In this document: positions 1 through 10,000 of the stretch, piece by piece | How the letters are laid out: every line of letters begins with the position of its first letter | Numbering within the stretch: position 1 is the first letter of the stretch | Position numbers and translations under genes: made by a program | The notes under the pieces: generated by a model | The model's input: only the letters and a program-made list of their open reading frames with translations | What the model was told of the DNA's origin: nothing | The model's database searches: none | IMG/VR virus record: IMGVR_UViG_3300017737_000019 | Span: 1 to 40,373 of that record | Source: a virus | Direction: 5' to 3' (one strand) | Length of the DNA: 40,373 nucleotides

Positions 1-153
1 CATTTACAGTCTGATGAGTATAAAGAGAAAGTAGCAACTAAAATTAACAAGAAGATAGACATACCATTTGTAAGTGAAGAAAAAGAACAATTGTTTTTTG
101 AAAAGATTGTTGATTTAGTTACAGATATTGTTGAAGGCATAGTAAAGAAGTAA
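1..153 (+). CDS. Partial small protein upstream of endolysin (C-terminal part)
   Basis: Frame 1 is open from the first base to a TAA at 151-153, giving the last 50 residues of a protein whose start lies outside the window. The visible part is charged, rich in Lys and Glu, and ends in a probable amphipathic helix (FFEKIVDLVTDIVEGIVKK). The stop overlaps the ATG of the next gene as TAATG, the close coupling seen throughout this phage. No family is recognised. Its place directly before a cell-wall peptidase suggests a lysis-related or virion-accessory role, which is inference only. Confidence 0.6.
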   Translation, partial: HLQSDEYKEKVATKINKKIDIPFVSEEKEQLFFEKIVDLVTDIVEGIVKK

Positions 154-551
154 TGCCACGCTTTGGTAAAAGGTCAAAAGAAAGATTAAAAGGCGTTGAT
201 AGCCGTTTAATAGATGTTTTAAATGAAGTTGTAAAGTACTTTGACATAACAGTAATAGAAGGACTTAGAAGCCAAGAAAGACAAAACAAGCTAGTAGTAG
301 AAGGTAAAAGCAAAACTAAGTTTGGTAAACACGTGCAAGGTAAAGCAGTAGACATTGCTCCATACCCTATAGATTGGAACGCAAGAGATGATTTTCATTA
401 TTTAGGTGGATTTGTTTTAGGTGTAGCCTCAAGAATGGGCATTGATGTAAGATGGGGGGGTGATTGGTCGGATTCCAGTTTAAGTAAGAACGCTAGGACA
501 ACAAAAGATAACAATTTTGATGACTTAGTTCACTTTGAAATAAAGGAATGA
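153..551 (+). CDS. M15-family cell-wall peptidase (endolysin, VanY/T5 endolysin-like)
   Basis: A 132-aa single-domain protein with the zinc-peptidase pattern of family M15: H60 and D67 in GKHVQGKAVDIAP, then D124 and H127 in DLVHFE near the C-terminus. H60, D67 and H127 are the expected zinc ligands and D124 the catalytic acid. Members cleave peptidoglycan stem peptides (D-Ala-D-Ala or L-Ala-D-Glu bonds), and phages use them as endolysins. The size matches T5-type endolysins, which are also single M15 domains. There is no signal peptide, so release would need a holin; none is recognised in the window, though the truncated gene upstream or one beyond the edge could serve. Start and stop overlap or nearly touch the neighbours (TAATG upstream, 3 nt gap downstream). 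Confidence 0.88.
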   Translation: MPRFGKRSKERLKGVDSRLIDVLNEVVKYFDITVIEGLRSQERQNKLVVEGKSKTKFGKHVQGKAVDIAPYPIDWNARDDFHYLGGFVLGVASRMGIDVRWGGDWSDSSLSKNARTTKDNNFDDLVHFEIKE

Positions 552-554
552 AAT

Positions 555-1316
555 ATGACCATAAAAGAGCGTGTTGTTGTCTTTCCAGACACTCACTTTC
601 CAAATCACGATGAAAAGGCTTTTAAATGTGCTTTAAAAGTATTGAAAGAAGTAAAACCTTCAGCATTTTTATTATTAGGCGATACAATTGATGGCGAATC
701 AGTTTCCCATTGGCAGTGGTCAAAGAAAAAAAGACCACCGCTTGAATACCAACTTCCAGCTATTAAAAAAGAAATTAAAGAAGGTAATAAAGGACTTGAC
801 AGAATTGATAAAGTCTTGGATAGCATTAATTGTACCAAAAAACAATTTGCGCAAGGAAACCACGAACTCTGGTTCGATCACTTCGTACAAGAAAACCCAT
901 ACCTTGAACATTTTGGCTCAAGACGAGCTTTTAAATTCGATGAACGTGGATATGAATGGCACAAATATGGTGAAGTCTTTAAAGTGTTTGGAAGCAAATT
1001 ACATGCTTACCATGGAGGACACTATATGGGAATTGCCCATGCAAGAACTCACGCCTTACAGTTGGGATGCAACATCATCTATGGGCACACTCACGACTCC
1101 CAAAAAGCAACCATTACTCACATCTCAGGGTCACACATGGCATATTCAATGGGATGCTTAACTGATATGACTAAAGATTATTTAAAAGGAAGACCTACAA
1201 ACTGGAGTCATAACGTTGGCATTGTAGATATTTTAAATAATGGAAATTTTAACTTAGTAGTTCTTGATATTACTGATGGAGTTACAACATACAATGGAAA
1301 AGTAATTAGTGCCTAA
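555..1316 (+). CDS. Calcineurin-like metallophosphoesterase
   Basis: A 253-aa protein with all the metal-binding motifs of the calcineurin-like phosphoesterase fold in order: D12-T-H14, G42-D43, G101-N-H-E104, H153 in AYHGG, and G177-H-T-H180. The full set implies an active dinuclear-metal phosphoesterase. The substrate cannot be read from sequence; relatives act on phosphoproteins, cyclic nucleotides, nucleotides or nucleic-acid ends. It lies between the endolysin and the tail protein in the late operon, so it is made late and may be a virion or lysis-stage factor. An SD-like AAGGAATG precedes the ATG. The next gene begins inside its last codons. Confidence 0.85.
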   Translation: MTIKERVVVFPDTHFPNHDEKAFKCALKVLKEVKPSAFLLLGDTIDGESVSHWQWSKKKRPPLEYQLPAIKKEIKEGNKGLDRIDKVLDSINCTKKQFAQGNHELWFDHFVQENPYLEHFGSRRAFKFDERGYEWHKYGEVFKVFGSKLHAYHGGHYMGIAHARTHALQLGCNIIYGHTHDSQKATITHISGSHMAYSMGCLTDMTKDYLKGRPTNWSHNVGIVDILNNGNFNLVVLDITDGVTTYNGKVISA

Positions 1317-4300
1317 AGAACTATTTGAAATAAAAGCATTTGAAACTGGCAATATTTACAACGCAGACGATAGAGATATTCCAGATGATGCTGCAGTATA
1401 TAGTGAAAACATAGACCCTTATGCACAGTCAGGTTCGTTAATGGCTATACAAGCAGATGCAACTGCTATTAAATCAGCTGTAGATGCAAAACGTATGGCG
1501 ATGATAAATAACAATGGTACACATCAATTAGCTTATATTGATAATAGTGATGGTTATTTAAAGCAAATAGCAGACGTATATACTGGAAGCCCTGCAATTA
1601 CTAATTTAGTAGAAAGTAATTTAGGGTCTGGAACAATTCCTGCAATGCAAACTAATAACAAAGAAGTGCATATAGGTTTAGGTCAAACTAAAGATGCTAA
1701 ATGGGTAGGCAATATACCGCATGGGCAATTTGGAGGTTCTGCTCCAAGTGGATTACAAGCAGAAGACGCTGAATTAATAGCTCCTAGTCCATTTCCACTT
1801 ATGCATACTATTGTGAATGATGCTACAAATACATATGCGTATGGAATTAGCCAAAATGGAACGTATGTTTATAAGTTTAATGTAAGTACAGGTAGGCTTA
1901 TAAAAAGGTCTGATTATTACTTTACTAAAACAAGAGCTATGTGTTTAGCTAGTGATGGACATTTATGGGTATTAGATGAAATAAGTACTAATATAAAAAT
2001 TATAAAAATTGATCCAACAGATATGGATTCAATGATTATAACAAGCGTTAATGCTTTTACAAACGACCAATCAGTAACAGATTGCATTGATATTGATGAC
2101 CATTTATGGTTGAGTTGCAATATTGAAACTGATAATTCTGTATCTGGATTTTTATATAATACTCTTAAATCTGGAATTGTAAGCGGTGCAACAATATCAT
2201 TTACAGATAGAACTCCTTATTTAGGAGCAAGTGGAGGCACTGTATCTGAAGGTAGTTGGACAAATACAAGTGGTACTTCAATACTTCCTACTTTTAACAT
2301 TCCTAAATTAGCATTAAGTGAGCCTGCTAATAGTCAACATTATTGTGGCATAATGATGCACGTAACAACTGATGGAAGTACTACTAATTCTGTAAAGTTT
2401 TGTAAAGCAAATACTGGTACTCCTGCTTATGGAACTACAACTACTTGGTATTATCAAATGATTCATAAAGATAATACTGCAGACCATGTCGACCACAAAG
2501 CAAATGGAGGAGAAGGGGGTAAAGTAAGACCTTTAATTTCTACAACTACTGTACCTTCTGAAATGTATTGCGCTAAAGGCAGCGATAATTCTACTAATTT
2601 ATTTTTATCTCAAAAAGGGTCAGGTAGTACTTCAACGTTATCTACTGTTACAAAACCACAATTTTCACAAACAAACGGAACAAATATAACAAAAAGTTCT
2701 ATAGCGGCAAGTAGAGATTTAGAGGGAATGGTTGGTGATGCTACAGCAAATAACTACAATTTATTTTCTAGTAGTGGAGCAGTAAGATGGGCAACATCTA
2801 ATGGAAGTACAGTAATAGCTAAAAAAGAAGGTGAAGTAGATTTATCGTTTACAGTAAATAGTAATGTTGCTGGAACAATAAATGGAGGTCATAGTCATTT
2901 TTATGCTACTTCTTTTATATATGATGGCTATCAAGAGTCGCCACTAGCTCCTTGGCAATTAGAAACTGGAATAAGTGGGTCAAATGTTTCAATAAATGTA
3001 AAAATAGATTTATATACTGCTACGTTAAACAAAAGAATTAGTCATATAAATTTATACAGGTCATCCCCTGGAAATACTTCTACTCAGCCAACTGGGTTTT
3101 TTAGATTAATAAAAACTGTTTCATTAAAATATGGATGGTTACATACAGATACAAATACAAGCAATCCCAATTGGGGGAATTATTATACTAAAACTGTGCT
3201 TGATACTGGTGTTTCCTATTCTTCATATGAATCAAGAACAGGCATATCAGAAGCACTGCTTAACACAATACCTAAATATGGTCTTAGTGCTAAAGTAAAT
3301 AATTTTTTATACATAACAGATTGTTCGCATATAGACATAGATGACGCAACTAATTATCTGTTTAAATCTAGACCATTTAATTTTGATCAGTTTAACTGGG
3401 CTAAAGACTTTTTATTACTACCTAATAAAGCTACTGCAATAGAATCGTTTAATGGCAGACTGTATGTGTTTTCTGAAAATGAAACCTATGTAGTTAATCC
3501 AGATGGTATGTATATAGAAGATACTATAAAAGGCATAGGGTGTAGAAATCAAAATGGAGTAGTGTCTTCAGAAATAGGTATGTGTTTTATAGATAAAAAT
3601 AGTATCTATCTGCATAATGGACAGGGTATAAATGATATAGGTGCTAAAATAAAAAAAGCACATCAAGTAGATGATACGTATAACTCGTACTCAACTTTAG
3701 AAAAGTTGTGCAATTATAGTGCCAATGACTACACTGGAGACATTGTGATTGCGTATGACTCCTATCGCAAAGCTTTTTGCTTTATGTATACTTATAAATA
3801 TCTTACATCTAGTAGTTTTACACATAGTTGTAATTTAAACAATAACGACACTACTATAACTTGTGACGTTGCAAATTCAAACATTGCTCCAAATCAAGTA
3901 GTGACAGGAAATCATATTCCTGCAGATACAAAAGTTGCTAGTGTTGATAATGATAATAGATTTGATATAAATAATAATGCAACAGCTACAGCTGTTTCAA
4001 CGCTTACATTTACTACAAACACAACATATTACGTGCCTCAGTGTTTAGTGTATACAGTACCTAAAAATAGATGGGATGTGTGGAATAGAACTAATAGCAG
4101 TACTACTACAGATTTTAATACGTATGGAGCAGTGCATGGTAAAAACAATGAATTATTTGTATCTGATACTGACAATGGATTAATCCAACCTTTTGACCCT
4201 ACAAATTCTACAAGATTAGATAATTTTAAATGGTATAGTAAAAAGTTTACTATGGGTGACTCTACTGCAGATAAAAAAATATATAAAGCTGAGATATTAT

Positions 4301-4488
4301 CAGAAGATAATAGCCCTACAATAACTCTTAATACAATTGAAAATAGTTCTAGTTATACAGCATTGTCTGATAAAAAGATTGCACGACACGCTCAAGTAAA
4401 GATTGCAGTTACAGGAGATTCAACTGCAACAGTAGATGCATTGCGTTTAGTATTTAGAAGACTTAGAAGAACAAAGGATATGTCGTGA
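1309..4488 (+). CDS. Large tail protein (P22 gp10/nozzle-like, beta-rich)
   Basis: A 1059-aa protein starting with GTG at 1309, which overlaps the metallophosphoesterase stop by 8 nt. It is rich in Ser, Thr, Asn and Gly and poor in helix-forming stretches, as expected for a beta-structural virion protein. The segment around residues 710-780 (FNGRLYVFSENETYVV followed by an IGCRNQNGVV-type stretch) is typical of the large podovirus tail hub or stabilisation proteins that close the portal channel. The C-terminus is basic (FRRLRRTKDMS). It sits directly before small fibre-like and ejection proteins. Assignment as the tail nozzle rests on context and sequence character; a receptor-binding role for the Ser/Thr-rich middle is also possible. 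Confidence 0.6.
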   Translation: MPKELFEIKAFETGNIYNADDRDIPDDAAVYSENIDPYAQSGSLMAIQADATAIKSAVDAKRMAMINNNGTHQLAYIDNSDGYLKQIADVYTGSPAITNLVESNLGSGTIPAMQTNNKEVHIGLGQTKDAKWVGNIPHGQFGGSAPSGLQAEDAELIAPSPFPLMHTIVNDATNTYAYGISQNGTYVYKFNVSTGRLIKRSDYYFTKTRAMCLASDGHLWVLDEISTNIKIIKIDPTDMDSMIITSVNAFTNDQSVTDCIDIDDHLWLSCNIETDNSVSGFLYNTLKSGIVSGATISFTDRTPYLGASGGTVSEGSWTNTSGTSILPTFNIPKLALSEPANSQHYCGIMMHVTTDGSTTNSVKFCKANTGTPAYGTTTTWYYQMIHKDNTADHVDHKANGGEGGKVRPLISTTTVPSEMYCAKGSDNSTNLFLSQKGSGSTSTLSTVTKPQFSQTNGTNITKSSIAASRDLEGMVGDATANNYNLFSSSGAVRWATSNGSTVIAKKEGEVDLSFTVNSNVAGTINGGHSHFYATSFIYDGYQESPLAPWQLETGISGSNVSINVKIDLYTATLNKRISHINLYRSSPGNTSTQPTGFFRLIKTVSLKYGWLHTDTNTSNPNWGNYYTKTVLDTGVSYSSYESRTGISEALLNTIPKYGLSAKVNNFLYITDCSHIDIDDATNYLFKSRPFNFDQFNWAKDFLLLPNKATAIESFNGRLYVFSENETYVVNPDGMYIEDTIKGIGCRNQNGVVSSEIGMCFIDKNSIYLHNGQGINDIGAKIKKAHQVDDTYNSYSTLEKLCNYSANDYTGDIVIAYDSYRKAFCFMYTYKYLTSSSFTHSCNLNNNDTTITCDVANSNIAPNQVVTGNHIPADTKVASVDNDNRFDINNNATATAVSTLTFTTNTTYYVPQCLVYTVPKNRWDVWNRTNSSTTTDFNTYGAVHGKNNELFVSDTDNGLIQPFDPTNSTRLDNFKWYSKKFTMGDSTADKKIYKAEILSEDNSPTITLNTIENSSSYTALSDKKIARHAQVKIAVTGDSTATVDALRLVFRRLRRTKDMS

Positions 4489-4736
4489 TAAGTAAAAAAC
4501 GTTCACAAAAAGTAAACGATAACAATTTACAAAGAGTTGTAGACAAGATTTATGATGATTTAAACGAGCTTATTAGTGCAGTAAATAGTAAAGATACTGT
4601 TACGGATAAAGAAGAGTCGTCAGGTAAAGAAGGTGACATTAGAGTAGTTAGGTCTAAAGATGGCACTGCATATGAAATTCAAGGACGTACAAGCGAAGGT
4701 TGGGCTAAAACGTCATTAACATTAAATACAGAGTAG
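4485..4736 (+). CDS. Small tail-associated protein
   Basis: An 83-aa protein starting with GTG at 4485 that overlaps the previous stop as GTGA, a coupling arrangement. The N-terminal half (residues 1-45) is helical and charged. The C-terminal half carries KEGDIRVVRSKDGTAYEIQG and a TSEGWAK segment, a short beta-hairpin style seen in phage fibre and baseplate accessory proteins. No enzymatic motif is visible. It is probably a minor virion or fibre-attachment protein; the function is inferred from position between the tail hub and the ejection proteins. Confidence 0.6.
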   Translation: MISKKRSQKVNDNNLQRVVDKIYDDLNELISAVNSKDTVTDKEESSGKEGDIRVVRSKDGTAYEIQGRTSEGWAKTSLTLNTE

Positions 4737-4745
4737 GAGGCAATT

Positions 4746-5606
4746 ATGCCAACAGAATTTGTACCACAATCAGTTACTGCAAATACATCAATTCCTTTTA
4801 GAGCAGGCGGACAACCTGTAGGGAATATGTTTAATAGTGGAATAACAGGAAGATTATTTCAAGGTGGTAAAGCATTATACGGATTAGCATCAGGCAACCC
4901 TAAAGCAATGTTAGGTGGGGCATTAGGTTTACTTGGAATGCATAAATCTGGTAAAGCAGCTAAATTAGTAAATCATGATTTTGATTATGGACATAAAACA
5001 AGTCAGTACGATCAAAACCAACAAATGAATGCTTCAATGAGTAAAATGGGTGGATTAGGAGATGAGTTTTCTCAAAGCTATCGTCAAATGCTAAATCCTG
5101 GCTCACAGTACAATAATAGATTATTTCAAAACCTTAGACAAAACGTAGCAGACACAGGAAATCAGACTGTTAATCAAATGAACAATGCAATGGCTTCAAG
5201 AGGTATGACTGGAATGGGAGGCGTTTTTGATGCAATCCAAAATAGAGCAGGTGGAGAAGCATATAGTCAAGGTATGCAAGGTATTATGAATCAATCTGCA
5301 CAACAAGCAGGGCAATTTGGGCAACTTGGTTTAGGAGCGTATCAACAAGCTGGTGGACTTGCTAGTCAAGCAGATGCTAGAGCATTGCAAAACAATCAAT
5401 TTAATGCTGGCAGTGAAAATCAATACGAACAATTTTTAGCTGAATCAAACTATAACCAAGATATGAACAATGCTAACACTTTGAACAATATGAATGCTCA
5501 ACAAGGCGCAGGGTTAATGGGCATGGCTGGTAATATTTTAGGAAGTTTGTTTAACAAACAAGCACCAATGGCGCCAAATGGCGGAGTAATTAAAAATTAT
5601 ACCTAA
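4746..5606 (+). CDS. Internal virion / DNA-ejection protein, Gln/Asn/Gly-rich
   Basis: A 286-aa protein with a strong AGGAGG site before its ATG. Residues 25-75 are glycine-rich and hydrophobic (LFQGGKALYGLASG, GGALGLLGM), followed by a long low-complexity Gln/Asn/Met/Gly region (residues 80-255) and a second hydrophobic segment near residues 257-272 (LMGMAGNILGSLF). This layout of helical low-complexity sequence between membrane-active segments is typical of ejected podovirus proteins such as P22 gp7/gp20 or T7 gp14. Family membership is not certain from sequence alone. It is the first of three consecutive candidate ejection proteins, with the 478-aa and 3374-aa products following. Confidence 0.62.
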   Translation: MPTEFVPQSVTANTSIPFRAGGQPVGNMFNSGITGRLFQGGKALYGLASGNPKAMLGGALGLLGMHKSGKAAKLVNHDFDYGHKTSQYDQNQQMNASMSKMGGLGDEFSQSYRQMLNPGSQYNNRLFQNLRQNVADTGNQTVNQMNNAMASRGMTGMGGVFDAIQNRAGGEAYSQGMQGIMNQSAQQAGQFGQLGLGAYQQAGGLASQADARALQNNQFNAGSENQYEQFLAESNYNQDMNNANTLNNMNAQQGAGLMGMAGNILGSLFNKQAPMAPNGGVIKNYT

Positions 5607-5646
5607 CCCATATAGTTAATAAAATTATAATAGGAGTATTTATATC

Positions 5647-7083
5647 ATGGCATTAAAAGATTCAAAAATGTTTGATTTAGGATATGGCAATCTTCTTGCT
5701 GGTATTCAACGTGGTCAAGACAAAGCAGATAGGGCTCGTGAAAGAGCAGAAGACAGAGAGTTTACTCGTGAACAAAAAAAGCAAGACCAAGAGTTTTCAA
5801 AGTCTGAACGCATTGAAGGTCAAGAGTTTGCTAAAAACGAAGCTGAGTTAAATAGAACTCAAGAAACATCTGTAGTTGGACAAAAAGGCGATATAACAAG
5901 TAGGCAAATAATTGAAAAAGCAGAGCAACAAAAAATATTAAATCAACAAATAGGCAATATTGATATATCTAAAATAAGAACTCAAGCTCAGTTTAATAAA
6001 GTTATGCAAGATGCAAAAATGAAATTTCAAGGAAAAGAAGGAGATAAGAATAGAACTTTAAAAAGTCAATTATTAGACACAGAAATTACCGCCAGAGAAA
6101 CACAATGGAGAGCTCAACTTAATAGTACAGAAAATTTAGCTACCGAAGCTAGACAACATGAAAAATGGTTAGCTGAATTTAAACAAACTGGAAATGAAAA
6201 ATTATTAAGAGAAAGATTTACTTTTGATGCATCTGAAAGTGCATTAGGTAGAGAATCAAGTGCGTTAGCTTTAGATAAAAAATTAAGTGCAAGTGCTTTA
6301 TCTGATCAATTAAGAATAAAATCTAACGAAGCAATTAATAGTGCAAACATTATAGCTACTGCAGCTGAAAGTGTGTTAAAAAGAGCGCATGATAAAGGTA
6401 TGTCAAAACAAGAAGCGCAACAAAGAGCAGATAATTACAAATTAAAACTTAAAGATGATTTTGATTTTTATAAAAAACAAGGCACACTTGGTTTAGAATT
6501 AGCTAGAATAGGTAAAGAACAAGAAGCTGATAAAACGTATTCATTTGACCCATCTTTTACAAATAAATTGTACGAAGAAACAGGTTTAATGGGGTTTGAT
6601 GAAAATGAAATTTTAGCAGATTTTAGAGGTGATGCAGAAGACCCTAAAAAACCTAATATTTTTTCTGGACTTGCTACAAATGTACAACAAGTAATGCAAA
6701 CTTCTTCTGACAATCCTCAAAGACAAGAAGTGTTAAATGCATTAATAAAAGCACAAGAAAGGTTTTCTGACCCAAGATTTTATGATTCAGGAGCAGACAG
6801 AACTATGGGTCACTCAAATGAAGCTTTTTCTAATTTAAAAGGCATTCAAAACCTTATGCAGTTAATGGGAGAAAAAGGGATTCAATCAATTAAACAAATT
6901 GACCCAAATGCTAACGATAGTGGTTATAGTGAAAATATGCTTGGGCCAGTAATGCCTACTATTAATGCAGCAGGTTCTGCAACTTATAATGCAACACAAG
7001 ATGTTATTAATTCTTTAATTCAAAATTATCAAGAAAATAAGAAAAATAAGACAATATATCCTGATATGCTTATTGGCTCTTAA
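5647..7083 (+). CDS. Internal virion / ejection protein with coiled-coil N-terminus
   Basis: A 478-aa protein with a TAGGAG site before the ATG. Residues 20-80 are highly charged with Arg/Glu/Lys/Gln heptad-like repeats (DKADRARERAEDREFTREQ), and long helices continue to about residue 290, so an extended coiled coil is likely. The rest is hydrophilic without recognisable catalytic motifs. Together with the preceding 286-aa and following 3374-aa proteins it occupies the position of the ejection-protein trio of P22-like podoviruses. It probably forms part of the internal core or trans-envelope channel; this is inference from context and composition. Confidence 0.6.
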   Translation: MALKDSKMFDLGYGNLLAGIQRGQDKADRARERAEDREFTREQKKQDQEFSKSERIEGQEFAKNEAELNRTQETSVVGQKGDITSRQIIEKAEQQKILNQQIGNIDISKIRTQAQFNKVMQDAKMKFQGKEGDKNRTLKSQLLDTEITARETQWRAQLNSTENLATEARQHEKWLAEFKQTGNEKLLRERFTFDASESALGRESSALALDKKLSASALSDQLRIKSNEAINSANIIATAAESVLKRAHDKGMSKQEAQQRADNYKLKLKDDFDFYKKQGTLGLELARIGKEQEADKTYSFDPSFTNKLYEETGLMGFDENEILADFRGDAEDPKKPNIFSGLATNVQQVMQTSSDNPQRQEVLNALIKAQERFSDPRFYDSGADRTMGHSNEAFSNLKGIQNLMQLMGEKGIQSIKQIDPNANDSGYSENMLGPVMPTINAAGSATYNATQDVINSLIQNYQENKKNKTIYPDMLIGS

Positions 7084-7087
7084 ATAA

Positions 7088-10000
7088 ATGGATCAAAATC
7101 AACTCGCACAATACATAAATGCGTATCGTGTTAGTCCTCATCTTTTTAATGACGATGAAGTAGACGAACTTACTAAGTACGCTAAAGAAGCTAATATCAA
7201 CTTCAATAGAAATATGGATGTTGAGGAAAGCAAACAATCTGGTGTTGTAAGCCAATTTATAGGTGGAGTAGCCGAAGGGTTTCTTGGGCCATTAAACATT
7301 TTTGGTGGCTCTACTAAAGACCCTGTTACATCTGCGCAACAAATATCTAGAAGCATTGGTAGTCTAATTGGTTTTGTTCCTGGGCTATTAGGTGGCCCTA
7401 TAAAAGCAGGTGGAACACTTGTAGCTAAAGCAGGTAAAAAAGTATTAGGTAGAAAGATTGAAGCAATTGGTGGAGCGTTAATGCTTGAGTCTATTCCAAT
7501 ACGTGCTGCTAATAAAATTCTTGGTAAGGAAGTGGGTGAAGGAGTACTTGCTAAATACGGAGGCAATGCAGGGCAAATAGCAGATAGTTTTTTAAAAGGC
7601 AATACTGTTATGGGCAATGTTGCGCAATCAGCAGTTCATCTTGGTACTGCTAGTGCAGTTAGTGAGTTTTGGAAAGGCCCTGATGCAGTAAAAGATAGCT
7701 TTATACATGGTGCTATAGCAGGCGGTGCATTTGGCACTATAGGAAACTATAAACTACTTATAGAAAAAGCAATAGGCGCACCTAGTCCTATAGTAAGAAA
7801 GTTTGCTGAAAGTAAGCTAAGAGAAGGTATTGCAAAAGGGTTAGCAGGAAGTGCATTTCAAGGTGGTATGGCTACAATGCATGGTGCTGATACTGCAACT
7901 CAAATATATGAATATGCATTAGGGGCATATTTTGGCTCTGTACACCCATCGGTACATCAAAAAATAGGTAGAGAGTATTTTAATAAATATAGTGCTGATA
8001 GAAGTAAAATGAATTATAAAATGCTTGAAGACCCTGAATTTAATTCACTTCCTAGTGATGCTAGAGCAGAAGTTAAATCTATACATGATAAATACGTTGG
8101 TGAAAGATTTGACCAAGTAGCTAAAACAATGAATGGCATTGACCCTTTTGATGTTAGTAAGGGAGCGCAAGAATTAAGAAATGCTTTTGCTGAAGAGAGA
8201 TACGAAAATTATAGTACTCGTAATAAAAAGTCTAGAGAAGACATGACTGCCAAAGATGAACTTGAAGCGCAAAAAGAAATTGTTGCTGAACATGAAGAAC
8301 TAGGCAATATTATTCAAGAAGGTACTCGTATTGGAGAAGAAATTGCTACAATTAAACCAGACAAACTTGAAGGTGAAACTAAGCGTATATACGATACACT
8401 GACTAAAGAACAAGTAGAGCAGATAAAAGAAGGCAATTACGATTTAATCTATAATGAGTTTGGTAAACGTAATGAGTTTTTTAGTGAACTAGAAAACAAA
8501 TACACAGGACAAGATTTTATACGTCAACATGAAGACGCTAGAATACAATCTGAATTAGATAGTGACCCTGTATTACGTAGGTTTTTTAATGATGTAAATA
8601 CACAAGTACAATCTAAAGAAGGCAATGAATTAACGCATTTAGAAATAGCAGATAAAGTAGTTAAGGCAAATGAACTTGTAAAAAAGAAACTAGGTGAACA
8701 AAAAGAAAGACAACAAACAGGTGAAAGCTTAGAAAAATCATCTGCAGGTATGAAAGTAGGCGATAATTTTAACGCAAATTTTAAACAAAAAGTTAGAAGG
8801 TTTGAATCAGATTCTAGTTTAGAGCCAGGTAAATCAGTAGTTGGTAGAATATTTAAAAATGGAGATATTTTAGTTTATGAAGGCACTAAAAAACTTAATT
8901 CTAAAGAACGTAATAAACTTATTAAAAAAGAAATATCAGAAGCTGAAAAACAATGGTTTCAAACAGAAAAATCATTAATAGAAGGAGGTTTTAGTAAGGA
9001 ACAAATAAGCAAAGCAAAAAATAAAATACCAGAACTACGCTCTGATTATTTAAAAAATAGAACTAAAAATTTAAAAGAACAAGAAACTGGAAAAAATACT
9101 AAACTAGAAAAAACTACATCTAAAGAAGACGCTAAACTTTTAGAGATAAAAAATAAAATAGCTTCATTGAGAAAAAAAGATGGAAGTATTAGTAAGGAAG
9201 ATTTACCAGAACTTCAAAGATTGCAAAAAGAAATAGTTAAGCGACAAGGATTTTTAAATACAGATACAACAGGCAGTAAACAACGTATTCAAAATATAAA
9301 ACCTGAAAAAATGCCATTGATTGATAAATTAGTAGAAAAAGAAATAACTGATGGCATAAGAAAAAACAAAAACCCAGATAGTGTGCAAAATAAAGTAGCT
9401 GAAATATTGAAAAGCGAAGGCATGTATGTATCAGATATGAATACATTATCATTATATATTAAAAACAGAATAAATAATGGGGAAACAATAGGTAATAATA
9501 AAGAATCATTTGGTGTGTGGAGACAAGGTGAAACAAGTAAAATCAAACAATCTCCTAAACAAACAGACCCACTTAAACAAGAATTTGACAGATATGAACT
9601 ATTTAAAAATGAGGTATATAAAGAGTTAGCTGTTAAGCCTACTGATACTATAGATAGAGCATTAACTCAAAGCTATGAGCGTTTTAGACAGAATAAAAAG
9701 CAATACCATAGTGCATTTGATTTAGATAGCGGTCAATTAAACAAAATAGAAGAGTATTCTAATAATGTACGTAAGGTTTTATCTCACCCTATGCTTCCGC
9801 ATGAAAAAATATATAAGCATGGTAATACTTATGTGATAGATGAAATCATTCAAAATGGTAAATCATATGATCCATTAGCTACAAAAATCCGTTTTGAGAA
9901 CAATGAATTAATTGTTGACCATATATTGTCTCCAGAAAAAATGGCTGACCTTATGGTTCAAGTAGCTAAAAAAACTAAAAGTCAATACATATGGACACCT

